The notes under the pieces were generated by a model. The model was not told where the DNA came from. It worked only from the letters and a program-made list of their open reading frames with translations, and searched no databases. The position numbers and the translations under genes were made by a program. A DNA stretch of 19,899 nt from Nitrospirota bacterium. Its GTDB lineage: Bacteria > Nitrospirota > CAKKRA01 > 9FT-COMBO-42-15. Shown here one piece after another: positions 5,703 through 13,436 of this stretch (positions within the stretch are counted from its first letter, which is position 1; each line of letters opens with the position of its first letter). The stretch is from contig JAHFEP010000029.1 in assembly GCA_023248415.1 (NCBI GenBank), forward strand, positions 1 through 19,899. Reading direction: 5' to 3'.

Positions 5703-7412
5703 ATGTGGAATATTAAACGTATAGTAAAGTCGCTTTCCATAAGAACAAAGATATTAATAGGCCTCTTTGTCTTCATATTTCTCTCTTCAATATCAAGCAT
5801 CTTTATTGTGACATATACGCAGCAAGAGGCATGGAAGATTGTTTTAGAAATTTCGCTGATTAATCTGCTTCTTGGCATCTTGGGCATTGCAATCCTCTCA
5901 AGGCTAATATTGCATCCAATTTCAAACATTTCAGAAGGCATATACAAGATACACAAAGGTGATTTTTCTTCCATGAATACTATTGATACAGGCTTTGCAC
6001 GGTGCTGGGATGTTTTAAAGTGCAGCAGCAAAGAATGTGCTGTATACGGCAAAGACAATCTGCGCTGCTGGACAATTGCCGGAACTTACTGCCTGGGTCA
6101 GATTCAGGGTATATATGCCCAAAAGATAGGCGACTGCAGAAAATGCGTTATATATAAATACAATTGCGGTGATGAGCTTGAGCAGCTTGATGATGCCTTT
6201 AAGCTGACTGTAAGAGACCTTGTTGCTACTATCTCTGATTTAGAAAAGGCAAAGAAAGAGGCAGTAGAGTATTCAAAAAAGCTTGAACTATCAAATGAAG
6301 AGGTTAAGCATCTCCATAAATATACAAATAATATCTTAAACAGCCTTTCAACAGGCATAATCGCCATTGATGAAAACAGGAAGATAAAGTTCTTTAATAA
6401 CAGCGCAAGAAGGATACTCGGCATTGAGCTTAAGGATATTATCGGAAAGAGATTTGATGATGCAAGATATATGTATACTGACTGCGGTAATTTCTTTGAA
6501 TTTGTAAATAACAAATTAACGGAATTTGAAAAGGAGAGCCGATTATTAGATAATATTGAAAAAGGGTTTATTTTAAAGGGAATTGAAGTAATAATGAATC
6601 TAAATATAATGCCTCTGTACGGCGTTAAGTATGCCAAAGATGTCCCGCTTATCCTTGTATTTGACAACATATCTGAGCAAAAGATGCTTTATCAGGAGCT
6701 TGAACAGTCCAAGAAGATGGCAGAGCTCGGCATTGTTGCAGCAAAGGTTGCCCATGAGGTGAGAAACCCTTTGCATGTCATTGAAGGAGGCCTGCATTAT
6801 CTTACAAAGGAATATCATAATGACGAAAAGATAGCAGAGATAACAGAGCTGCTGCGGGATCAGGTGGTAAGGCTTGATAAGGTTACAGGCGACCTCCTTG
6901 AGGTGGCAAGGCCTATAAAAGGCAATATTGAAAAGACAAATATCAATCACCTTGTTTTAAAGACCCTTAAATTCATGGACAGAAGCTTTATTGAATCTGA
7001 TATAGACTTGAAGATAAACCTTGATGAAGGCATTCCTGATATATGGGTATATCCGACAGAGCTTGAAAGGGCTTTGGTAAATATTGTAAAAAATTCCATT
7101 GAGGCGTCAAATTACGGCAGCAGGATTATGGTAAGCACAAATCTTATAAAATTAAATGAAATGGCATGGATAGAAATAGCCGTTTCAGATAATGGAAAAG
7201 GCATACAGGATAAGGCATCTATCTTTAAGCCATTCTATACTACAAAAACAAACGGCACTGGCTTAGGCCTTTCCATTGTGCAGAAGGTTGTCAACCATCA
7301 TAAAGGTGAAATAAAGATTGATGATAATCCAGAAGGAGCTGGAACCCTTATCTCCATAAGGCTGCCATTAGAAAACACCCCTGATTATGCCCAATACCAT
7401 ATTAATAATTGA
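5703..7412 (+). CDS. Membrane sensor histidine kinase with two-CW-like Cys domain and PAS
   Basis: This is a 569-residue NtrB-type kinase. Two membrane helices (about 15-38 and 46-70) are separated by only a few residues, so there is almost no periplasmic domain. A short HAMP-like stretch (71-95) leads to a Cys-rich module at 101-155: CWDVLKC, CAVYG, CWTIAGTYC, CRKCVIYK and C155. The paired Cys-Trp motifs resemble the two-CW domain seen in redox-linked sensors. A coiled coil (160-205), a PAS domain (about 205-325), HisKA with phospho-acceptor H351 in AHEVRNPLHVIEGG, and HATPase_c (N464 in NIVKNSIEA, DNGKG at 496-500, GTGLGL at 518-523) follow. It overlaps the response regulator by 26 bases. 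Redox or metal sensing through the cysteines is inference. Confidence 0.93.
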   Translation: MWNIKRIVKSLSIRTKILIGLFVFIFLSSISSIFIVTYTQQEAWKIVLEISLINLLLGILGIAILSRLILHPISNISEGIYKIHKGDFSSMNTIDTGFARCWDVLKCSSKECAVYGKDNLRCWTIAGTYCLGQIQGIYAQKIGDCRKCVIYKYNCGDELEQLDDAFKLTVRDLVATISDLEKAKKEAVEYSKKLELSNEEVKHLHKYTNNILNSLSTGIIAIDENRKIKFFNNSARRILGIELKDIIGKRFDDARYMYTDCGNFFEFVNNKLTEFEKESRLLDNIEKGFILKGIEVIMNLNIMPLYGVKYAKDVPLILVFDNISEQKMLYQELEQSKKMAELGIVAAKVAHEVRNPLHVIEGGLHYLTKEYHNDEKIAEITELLRDQVVRLDKVTGDLLEVARPIKGNIEKTNINHLVLKTLKFMDRSFIESDIDLKINLDEGIPDIWVYPTELERALVNIVKNSIEASNYGSRIMVSTNLIKLNEMAWIEIAVSDNGKGIQDKASIFKPFYTTKTNGTGLGLSIVQKVVNHHKGEIKIDDNPEGAGTLISIRLPLENTPDYAQYHINN

Positions 7413-8718
7413 TGATGAAAAGGCCATCCTGAAGGTAATGGAGATGAACCTTCAGAGAGAGGAATACGTTGTTTTTACAGCAGATAATGGAAAGGACGGC
7501 CTTAGAATCCTGCAGGAAAAGGATATTGATGTAATTCTCCTTGACCACCAGATGCCTGACATCAACGGCATTGAACTTTTAAAAATCATAAAAAACAGAT
7601 ACAAAGACCTTCCTGTTATCATGATTACTGCCTACGGAACAATTGAAATGGCAGTAGATGCAATGAAGCTCGGCGCCTTCCACTATCTGACAAAACCAAT
7701 CAACTATGATGAAATGTTCATACTCATAAAGAATGCTGTGGAGCAGAAAAAGCTCTTAAACCGGGTTGAGATGCTCACACAGGAGGTAAGGAAGTTTTAC
7801 GGCTTGGAGAATATCATTACAAACAACCAGAGGATGAAAGATATACTGGAGATGATACCGGGTGTTGCAGATACAGAGGCAACCATATTGATAATGGGCG
7901 AGACAGGAACAGGAAAGGAATTAATTGCAAGGGCAATCCATTATAACAGCAAAAGGGCAAAGGGCCCTTTTGTAAAGGTAAACTGCACAGCTCTTTCTGA
8001 AACAATACTGGAGAGCGAGCTCTTTGGCCATGAAAAGGGCGCATTTACCGGCGCATATAAAATGCGCAAAGGAAGGTTTGAAACTGCGGACGGCGGCTCC
8101 ATATTTTTAGATGAAATGGGAGACATCCCTATTTCAATGCAGTTAAAACTCTTGAGGGTTTTGCAGGAGATGGAGTTTGAACGTGTTGGAGGAAGCGAGA
8201 CCATAAAAGTAGATGTACGGGTAATAACAGCAACAAACAGGGATTTAGAGGATGCTGTTAAAAAAAATTCCTTTCGTGAAGATCTTTATTACCGTATAAA
8301 TATAATTCCAATTAAGATTCCGCCTCTGAGAGAGAGAAAGGATGATATACCTCTTTTAGTCAATCACTTTATTGAAAAGTTTAACAGAAAAAATAAGAAA
8401 AATATAAAAGAGCCGTCTGCTGAGTTAATGTCTATGCTTATGGAATATGACTGGCCCGGAAATATTAGAGAGCTTGAGAATGCTATTGAACGGATTGTGA
8501 TATTGGAAAAAGGAGAATTACTTACAGCAAGATATTTTACAGAGATTGGGAAGAAAATGACAGGCGCTGAATCTGAATTAAAGGATGAAAAGCGCTTGCT
8601 TCTGACCCTTGAAGAAAAGTATAAGAACGAACCCGACATGCTGAAAAGGATTGCCGAGGAATTAAAGGTTAATCCATCCACATTATACCGCAAGAGAAAA
8701 AGATACGGATTGTTGTAA
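7387..8718 (+). CDS. NtrC-family sigma-54-dependent response regulator
   Basis: This is a 443-residue protein. The receiver domain is at 1-120, with acidic pocket D9/D10, phospho-acceptor D53 in LLDHQMPD, T81 and K103. The AAA+ domain is at about 140-380: Walker A GETGTGKE (171-178), the sigma-54 contact loop GAFTGA (218-223), Walker B IFLDEMGD (239-246) and the arginine-finger region FREDLYYRIN. A Fis-type HTH lies at about 417-442 (RIAEELKVNPSTLYRKRKRY). All sigma-54-contact and ATPase residues are present, so it should be a functional enhancer-binding activator. Its gene overlaps the kinase gene by 26 bases. Likely targets are its own promoter at 5642 and the cytochrome promoter at 10012-10028, both sigma-54 type. 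Confidence 0.96.
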   Translation: MPNTILIIDDEKAILKVMEMNLQREEYVVFTADNGKDGLRILQEKDIDVILLDHQMPDINGIELLKIIKNRYKDLPVIMITAYGTIEMAVDAMKLGAFHYLTKPINYDEMFILIKNAVEQKKLLNRVEMLTQEVRKFYGLENIITNNQRMKDILEMIPGVADTEATILIMGETGTGKELIARAIHYNSKRAKGPFVKVNCTALSETILESELFGHEKGAFTGAYKMRKGRFETADGGSIFLDEMGDIPISMQLKLLRVLQEMEFERVGGSETIKVDVRVITATNRDLEDAVKKNSFREDLYYRINIIPIKIPPLRERKDDIPLLVNHFIEKFNRKNKKNIKEPSAELMSMLMEYDWPGNIRELENAIERIVILEKGELLTARYFTEIGKKMTGAESELKDEKRLLLTLEEKYKNEPDMLKRIAEELKVNPSTLYRKRKRYGLL

Positions 8719-8720
8719 AC

Positions 8721-8756
8721 AAAAAGGCCCCTGTTGAATCTCTTCAATCAGGGGCC
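8721..8756 (-). terminator. Intrinsic terminator for the cytochrome operon
   Basis: A GC-rich hairpin lies at 8726-8756, with arms GGCCCCTGTTGAA and TTCAATCAGGGGCC (one bulged base) and a TCTC loop. On the minus strand it is followed by TTTTTGTTT (8725-8717), the arrangement of a Rho-independent terminator. It sits between the convergent response regulator and cytochrome genes. On the plus strand the hairpin is followed by a G-rich stretch, so termination there would be weaker. Confidence 0.85.
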
Positions 8757-8783
8757 GGGGTGGGGGGTAGAGACTAATTTAAA

Positions 8784-9365
8784 TTACTCTTCAAACCATT
8801 TTACTTTGAGTGTCTTTAAGCTTAAACCTGCCTTTGAATGTGTTCTTTTTCCAACAGCAACCCATAACTCTGATTCTTCACCGCTAAAATACCTGTGAAA
8901 TGCAAATGCAATATTCTCTGACGTGAGGTTCTGATTTCCCTTATATGCAAATTCACCTCCGCCGGGATAATTTATCTGCTGATAGCAATAAGGAACTGAC
9001 CCTTCAGTTGTCTGAACACCTGATGGAAGTTTAAAAAACCAGCCGACAAGCTTATGGTCATTGCCTGCCTTGTCGTCTGTGCCGATAACCATTGTAAATT
9101 TTCCTTTTTTGCCTTTCTTGTACGGGATAACTACCTCGCCCTTTTCCATATTCACAAGGTTGTTTCCCTTATCATCAAGAAGCATTACAACAATATGGTC
9201 TTCGTAATCCTTTACAGCGCCCTCGCCATGACAGCCAGCACAAGGCTGCTGTTTATATACAGATGAACCTGGAAGCGCAGAAGCAGTTGTTGCTGTCAGC
9301 ATGAATATATATAATCCAGTGAATGATATTGCTATTAAAACTGATGATACCTTCTTCATCTTCAT
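8784..9365 (-). CDS. Exported monoheme c-type cytochrome, paralogue A
   Basis: The product is 193 residues if translation begins at ATG 9365. GGGGAGG lies 9 bases before this ATG but only 3 before an in-frame GTG at 9371, so I prefer the ATG. It has a signal peptide (1-30, MKMKKVSSVLIAISF...ASA), a CAGCH heme c-binding motif (42-46), and a C-terminal beta-rich domain with VGWFFKLPSGVQT and a later Cys (VPYCYQQ). It is therefore covalently hemylated in the periplasm. It is a diverged paralogue of the gene just upstream (both share GW-F-LP-GVQT and a following Cys). The motif set does not match any cytochrome family I know. The partner and redox role are unknown. Confidence 0.85.
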   Translation of the reverse strand: MKMKKVSSVLIAISFTGLYIFMLTATTASALPGSSVYKQQPCAGCHGEGAVKDYEDHIVVMLLDDKGNNLVNMEKGEVVIPYKKGKKGKFTMVIGTDDKAGNDHKLVGWFFKLPSGVQTTEGSVPYCYQQINYPGGGEFAYKGNQNLTSENIAFAFHRYFSGEESELWVAVGKRTHSKAGLSLKTLKVKWFEE

Positions 9366-9380
9366 TATCACAATCCTCCC

Positions 9381-9971
9381 CTATTTCTCCTCCGGCACAA
9401 AAATTAGTTTATATACAGTTGTTCCTAAGGCGCTTTTCCCTTTTCCTCTTTCACCCAGTGCAATGCGGAGTTCACCCTCCATCTTGCTGGTAAAGTTTCC
9501 TGCATTGCCGTCAAAGAAAAAGGTCTGTGTGGCAACAGTAAGGTTGTCATCAACCTTTTCCACATCACCCTCTTTATATTTATAGGAAAATGGCTGTTTG
9601 GAGTTTAATAATCTTATGCAATTAGGAAGCTCTGTCTGAACGCCGCCTGGCAGCACAAACATCCAGCCAACAGTTGTTGGAGCAGTCTTTGTTTTGCCAT
9701 CACTCCCTACAATAAATGTATAAGACCTGCTGTCACCCTGCCTGATTGGTATTATAATCTTATTACCATCTACTGCATCCTTGTTTGTAGATTTATCAAT
9801 CAATTTTAGAACTGCCTTTTTTGCAAAGGATTTTTCTGCGTGGCACATGGAGCAGTCAAAACCTGGCTTTCCCCCTCTTGCCGGATAGGAATTGCCAGTT
9901 TGTGCATTAATAAGAAAAATACCAAGTGCTATAACTACAGGAATAAGAACTGTCCTTTTAAAAAACCTCAT
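9381..9971 (-). CDS. Exported monoheme c-type cytochrome, paralogue B
   Basis: The product is 196 residues from ATG 9971, which has GGGAGG 6 bases upstream; the ATG at 9977 directly abuts that site and is unlikely to be used. It has a signal peptide (1-25, MRFFKRTVLIPVVIALGIFL), the heme-binding motif CSMCH (40-44), then a beta-rich domain with RQGDSRSYTFIVGSDGKT, VGWMFVLPGGVQTELPNC and the end LIFVPEEK. It is first in a two-gene operon; the second gene follows after 15 bases. A sigma-54 promoter at 10012-10028 lies 30 bases upstream of the ATG counted from the predicted start. Product pairing suggests a heterodimer or a relay, which is inference. Confidence 0.85.
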   Translation of the reverse strand: MRFFKRTVLIPVVIALGIFLINAQTGNSYPARGGKPGFDCSMCHAEKSFAKKAVLKLIDKSTNKDAVDGNKIIIPIRQGDSRSYTFIVGSDGKTKTAPTTVGWMFVLPGGVQTELPNCIRLLNSKQPFSYKYKEGDVEKVDDNLTVATQTFFFDGNAGNFTSKMEGELRIALGERGKGKSALGTTVYKLIFVPEEK

Positions 9972-10011
9972 AAACATCCTCCCTTTTCTCAGATATATGC
10001 TATTTTAATAA

Positions 10012-10028
10012 AGCAAATAGTGTGCCAT
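10012..10028 (-). promoter_or_regulatory. Sigma-54 promoter of the cytochrome operon
   Basis: On the minus strand this reads ATGGCACACTATTTGCT. It contains TGGCAC and TTGC with exact -24/-12 spacing (G at 10025, C at 10013), and differs from YTGGCACGNNNNTTGCW only at the first base and the G after TGGCAC. The start would be near 10001, about 30 bases before the cytochrome ATG. With the sigma-54 activator encoded next door, this is the best candidate for its regulated target. Confidence 0.8.
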
Positions 10029-10122
10029 GTCACAATCACAAAAATATTTGAAGATAACTAATTGATTTATTAGCAATTATTATTATTCACCTATTTTATT
10101 GAATTATATAAAACATTGCATC

Positions 10123-10152
10123 TGCACGATATGCACTGCACGATTGCACGAT
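10123..10152. repeat. Three TGCACGAT direct repeats, possible enhancer
   Basis: TGCACGAT occurs at 10123-10130, 10137-10144 and 10145-10152, with an extra TGCAC at 10132-10136. The cluster lies about 120-150 bases upstream of the predicted cytochrome start, the distance at which sigma-54 activators bind their upstream sites. It also lies 20 bases upstream of the divergent -35 box. Binding by the local NtrC-type protein is inference. Confidence 0.6.
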
Positions 10153-10171
10153 AGACGCCCAAAAATGTGCA

Positions 10172-10218
10172 TTGACTTAAGGCTTAAAGATGATGTAATA
10201 TATGAACAGTTGTTCATA
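10172..10218 (+). promoter_or_regulatory. Metal-efflux operon promoter with ArsR/SmtB-type operator
   Basis: TTGACT (10172-10177) and TAATAT (10196-10201), 18 bases apart, form a sigma-70 promoter. It is directly followed by the palindrome TATGAACAGTTGTTCATA (10201-10218), with arms TATGAACA/TGTTCATA and a 2-base centre. ATGAACA-type palindromes over the start site are the classic operator of SmtB/CadC/CzrA repressors. The ArsR-family gene at the end of this operon is the obvious ligand. The first gene starts 29 bases downstream. Confidence 0.82.
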
Positions 10219-10247
10219 CATCAACCATATAACAGAAAGGCAAAAAT

Positions 10248-10493
10248 ATGATGAACTGGGGCAATGGATTTGGCGGAGGGTGGGGCCCGTTTTTCGGACC
10301 CTTTTTTATGCTCATCTTCTGGGCGTTGATTATTATCGGCATTGTCTATTTAGTGAAGGTGCTCATGGGGCAGACAGGTCAATCAGCAGAGGAAAAGAGG
10401 GAGACCCCTCTTGATATCTTAAAGAAGAGATATGCAAGAGGCGAGATAGACAAAAAGGAATTTGAGAAGAAGAAAAAAGATTTAACGGAGTAA
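10248..10493 (+). CDS. Small SHOCT-domain membrane protein
   Basis: This 81-residue protein has a glycine/tryptophan/phenylalanine-rich start (MMNWGNGFGGGWGPFFGP), one membrane helix at about 18-40 and a C-terminal SHOCT motif at about 54-80 (PLDILKKRYARGEIDKKEFE). SHOCT peptides of this type are common in operons of metal transport genes; the function is not defined but a role in complex assembly or stability is usually assumed. It is the first gene after the operator and ends 4 bases before the ATPase, whose ribosome site GGAG lies within its last codons. Confidence 0.87.
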   Translation: MMNWGNGFGGGWGPFFGPFFMLIFWALIIIGIVYLVKVLMGQTGQSAEEKRETPLDILKKRYARGEIDKKEFEKKKKDLTE

Positions 10494-10497
10494 ACAA

Positions 10498-12396
10498 ATG
10501 TCAAACAATAATACAACATGCGAACTGAATATTGCTAACATGGAGTGTCACTCCTGTGCCAATGGCAATAGAGAAGGCTTTGACATAATCCGCATGGCAG
10601 TTGTCGGCGTCCTGATTTTAATCGGCTGGAGCGGCATCCTGTCCTCTTTAATCAGATACGACATAGCCTCTATTATAGCCATGCTCATCGGCGGCTATCC
10701 ATTAGTGCGAAAGGCAATTATTGATTTAAAAGCAAAGGCTATAACTGCTGATGTCTTTATGGCACTCGGTGTTGTGGCTGCTGCAATAATCGGTGAGTTT
10801 CTCTCCTCTGCTGTTATCGCCTTTTTCATGCTCATTGCAGAGTATCTTGATAAACTCACAATGGACAAGGCAAGAAAGGCTTTAGATGAATTGATAAAAC
10901 TCTCTCCCAAAAATGCAAGGGTAATTAAGGATGGAAAAGAGATAGAGGCGGATATTGATTCCATAGTAAAAGGGGATATTGTTATTGTAAGGCCTGGTGA
11001 GCGGATACCTGTTGATGGAAAAATTATGGAAGGTTCGTCCTTTGTCAATCAGTCAGCAATAACAGGCGAGTCCATGCCAGTTGAAAAAAAGGCTGGGGAT
11101 GAGGTCTACACTGCAACCATTAATGAAGCAGGACTCTTGAAAATAATGGCTGCGCATGTTGGTAATGATACTACACTTGCAAAGATAATTCACCTTGTTG
11201 AAAAGGCAGAGTCTGCAAAGGCGCCTGTGCAGAGGATTGCAGATAAGTTTGCAGCATATTTTACGCCAGCAATCCTGTTGATTGCTGGATTAACACTTTT
11301 AATCAGCGGCAATTTCATCTATGCCATTGCTGTTATTGTTGTTGCATGCCCCTGCACTGTTGCTGTTGCAACACCTCTTGCTGTTGTTGCTGGAACAGGA
11401 AAGGCTGCAAGAAAGGGCATCATTATTAAGGGAGGAATCTACTTAGAGGCGCTTGCAAAGATTGATACAATAGTCATGGACAAGACAGGGACAATAACAA
11501 TCGGGGAGCCAAGGATTACAGACATAAAGGCATTTGCAGAGCACAATGAAGACGAAATACTCACAATGGCTGCTGCAGTTGAGAGATATTCTGAGCATCC
11601 ATTATCAAAGGCAATTATAAAAATGGCGGAAGATAAGGGTATTCAGATACCTGAGCCGCAAGACTTTCAAATAATACCCGGAAGAGGTGTTAAGGCAAGA
11701 TACAATGGCACATCTATACTCATGGGAAGCAGAGAGCTTCTAAAAAATGGAAAGGTGGCATTAACACCAGAAATAGAGGCATATATGAAGGCAAGGGAAG
11801 ATGAAGGCAAAACAGCCTTTTTAATTAGCCATGACAGCGAGGTATGCGGTGTAATTGCTGTCTCAGATGTTGTAAGAAAAGAAAGTATAGAGGCAATAGC
11901 AGAGATTAAAGATACTGGCATAAAAAATATCATCATGCTTACAGGTGACAACTGGCGCACTGCAAAGGCAATTGCAAGACAGGTTGGGATTGATAATATA
12001 GAGGCAGAGCTTATGCCAGAGGACAAGGTCAATAAGGTTCAGCAGTTAATTGCAAAGGGGAAGAAGGTTGCAATGGTTGGCGATGGGATTAATGATGCGC
12101 CTGCGCTGGCCATGGCGGATGTCGGCATTGCTATGGGCGCTGCTGGAACAGATGTTGCCATAGAGGCTGCTGATGTGGCATTAATGAGGGATGACTGGGG
12201 GCAGATACCAGAGGCAATAAAAATAGGGAGAAAGACCTTTAGTGTCATAAAGCAAAACCTTGCTATTGGCATAGTCTTTAATATAGTCGGCGTCAGCCTT
12301 GCAGCAACAGGCGTATTAACACCTGTCATGGCAGCCATCGCACATGTATTGCCCGATGTCATTGTGTTTGCTAATTCAGCAAGGCTGATTAGGTAA
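10498..12396 (+). CDS. P1B-type heavy-metal-translocating ATPase
   Basis: This is a 632-residue efflux pump. The N-terminus keeps a metal motif (NMECHSC, Cys17 and Cys20), but only about 30 residues precede the first membrane helix, so the usual HMA domain is truncated. The actuator motif TGES is at 189-192, the transmembrane metal site CPC at 284-286 (in ACPCTVAVATP), phosphorylated Asp in DKTGT (328-332), the P1B hallmark HP at 367-368, the nucleotide site GDGIND at 528-533, and an Asp in the last helix (VLPDVIVFANSARL, D620). It uses ATP to export a soft divalent or monovalent metal across the inner membrane. The operator and regulator suggest Zn/Cd/Pb, but the helix-7/8 residues are not the textbook ZntA set, so substrate is uncertain. 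Confidence 0.94.
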   Translation: MSNNNTTCELNIANMECHSCANGNREGFDIIRMAVVGVLILIGWSGILSSLIRYDIASIIAMLIGGYPLVRKAIIDLKAKAITADVFMALGVVAAAIIGEFLSSAVIAFFMLIAEYLDKLTMDKARKALDELIKLSPKNARVIKDGKEIEADIDSIVKGDIVIVRPGERIPVDGKIMEGSSFVNQSAITGESMPVEKKAGDEVYTATINEAGLLKIMAAHVGNDTTLAKIIHLVEKAESAKAPVQRIADKFAAYFTPAILLIAGLTLLISGNFIYAIAVIVVACPCTVAVATPLAVVAGTGKAARKGIIIKGGIYLEALAKIDTIVMDKTGTITIGEPRITDIKAFAEHNEDEILTMAAAVERYSEHPLSKAIIKMAEDKGIQIPEPQDFQIIPGRGVKARYNGTSILMGSRELLKNGKVALTPEIEAYMKAREDEGKTAFLISHDSEVCGVIAVSDVVRKESIEAIAEIKDTGIKNIIMLTGDNWRTAKAIARQVGIDNIEAELMPEDKVNKVQQLIAKGKKVAMVGDGINDAPALAMADVGIAMGAAGTDVAIEAADVALMRDDWGQIPEAIKIGRKTFSVIKQNLAIGIVFNIVGVSLAATGVLTPVMAAIAHVLPDVIVFANSARLIR

Positions 12397-12411
12397 AAAG
12401 GAGGTACTAAA

Positions 12412-12819
12412 TTGCCAGTGCTTTTAAAAGCAAAAGAGAATGAAACAAAACCCGACCTGCCTGTCGGACAGAGAGGTACCTGTGAGATTACCTTTGTGAA
12501 CAGAAAAAAGGTTGAGGAGGTCAAAAAAAGGCTGAAGCCTGACAGCACCATCAATCAATTGGCAGAGTCCTTTAAGGTGCTTGGCGATTCAACGCGATTG
12601 AAGATGATATATGTCCTTTCTCAGGCAGAGCTTTGCGTATGCGACATTGCAACATTGCTTGGACTTACAGATTCTGCTGTATCGCACCAGTTAAGGATTC
12701 TCAGAAATATGCGGCTTGTGAAATACAGGAAGGACGGAAAGATGGCATATTATACACTTGACGATGGGCATATTGAAAATCTTTTTAAAGAAGGCCTGCG
12801 GCATGTGGAGGAAAAATAG
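12412..12819 (+). CDS. ArsR/SmtB-family metal-responsive repressor
   Basis: This is a 135-residue winged-helix repressor. TTG 12412 is the start, with AAGGAGG 7 bases upstream. HTH core: ADSTRLKMIYVLS-like region at 59-70 (GDSTRLKMIYVLS), recognition helix TDSAVSHQLRILRNM, wing KYRKDGKMAYY. It has both metal sites known in the family: the alpha-3 ELCVCD motif (73-78, Cys75/Cys77/Asp78), which with an N-terminal Cys (C24) senses Cd/Pb, and the alpha-5 site D118, H120, H131, E134 with SmtB spacing, which senses Zn. It is the third gene of the efflux operon and probably represses it at the palindrome 10201-10218. The tract at about 15-22 (DLPVGQRG) looks like an inserted repeat. Confidence 0.93.
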   Translation: MPVLLKAKENETKPDLPVGQRGTCEITFVNRKKVEEVKKRLKPDSTINQLAESFKVLGDSTRLKMIYVLSQAELCVCDIATLLGLTDSAVSHQLRILRNMRLVKYRKDGKMAYYTLDDGHIENLFKEGLRHVEEK

Positions 12820-12830
12820 ATTGTAGGGTC

Positions 12831-12842
12831 GTATTGCAATAC
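12831..12842. repeat. GTATTGCAATAC palindrome
   Basis: A perfect 12-base palindrome GTATTGCAATAC lies in the short gap between the ArsR-type gene and def, flanked by imperfect complementary AGGGTC and ACACCTT. It resembles remnants of dispersed repeats of the form GGGCGTATTGCAATACGCCC. No T-tract follows, so I do not call it a terminator. Confidence 0.5.
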
Positions 12843-12845
12843 ACC

Positions 12846-12875
12846 TTGATTTGCCTTCTTTAAAAATGATAAAAT
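12846..12875 (+). promoter_or_regulatory. Sigma-70 promoter for the def-fmt operon
   Basis: TTGATT (12846-12851) and TAAAAT (12870-12875), 18 bases apart, precede the def ribosome site GGAGG by about 25 bases. Only one base of the -10 departs from consensus. A transcription start near 12882 is predicted. Confidence 0.55.
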
Positions 12876-12908
12876 ATTACAAGTTAATTATTATTGCTGG
12901 AGGTTTCC

Positions 12909-13436
12909 TTGATTCTTGACATTAAAAAATATCCTGATCCAGTTTTAACTAAAAAGGCAAAGAAGATTAAGAATATTGATCAGGAGATACAAAAATTAAT
13001 AGATGATATGATAGAGACCATGTATGCTGCGCCAGGCGTGGGCCTTGCAGCGCCTCAGGTAGGCCATTCACTAAGGCTTGCTGTCTTTGACTCATCTGTA
13101 AAAGAGGAAGAGGGCCTGCTTACTGTGATGATAAATCCGGAGATTATAGAAAAAAACGGAGAGATTATAATGAAGGAGGGATGTCTTAGCGTACCGGGAC
13201 TTGAGGCGGAGATTAAAAGATCTGAGCAGGTAAAGGTAATTGGCTTAGACAGGAATGGCCATACTGTAACCATAGAAGCGACAGGTTTTCTTGCAAGGGT
13301 AATCCAGCATGAGATAGATCATTTAGAAGGCATCCTTCTTCTTGATAGAATAAGCCTGTTAAAGCGCAATATCTATAAAAGACGGTTTGTCAAGAAACAA
13401 AGAGAAGAAGCTAAAGAACAGGCTGCGCAAGAATAA
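12909..13436 (+). CDS. def: Peptide deformylase
   Basis: Peptide deformylase removes the formyl group from N-terminal Met of nascent proteins. The 175-residue protein has all three signatures: GVGLAAPQ (43-50), EGCLS (90-94, metal ligand C92) and HEIDH (134-138, ligands H134/H138 and catalytic E135). TTG at 12909 is the start: GGAGG lies 5 bases before it, and the protein then begins MILDIKKYPDPVL, the typical family N-terminus. A TTG 15 bases further upstream would place the ribosome site inside the gene. It is followed by fmt with a 1-base TAATG overlap. The C-terminal tail (Lys/Glu-rich) is longer than the minimal fold. Confidence 0.96.
   Translation: MILDIKKYPDPVLTKKAKKIKNIDQEIQKLIDDMIETMYAAPGVGLAAPQVGHSLRLAVFDSSVKEEEGLLTVMINPEIIEKNGEIIMKEGCLSVPGLEAEIKRSEQVKVIGLDRNGHTVTIEATGFLARVIQHEIDHLEGILLLDRISLLKRNIYKRRFVKKQREEAKEQAAQE

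Noticed and set aside
10123..10152. CRISPR-like array or iteron origin
   Set aside because: Repeat units are only 8 bases with irregular spacing, and there are no replication or cas genes nearby.
12831..12842. Terminator for the metal-efflux operon
   Set aside because: The palindrome is short and followed by no T-run.
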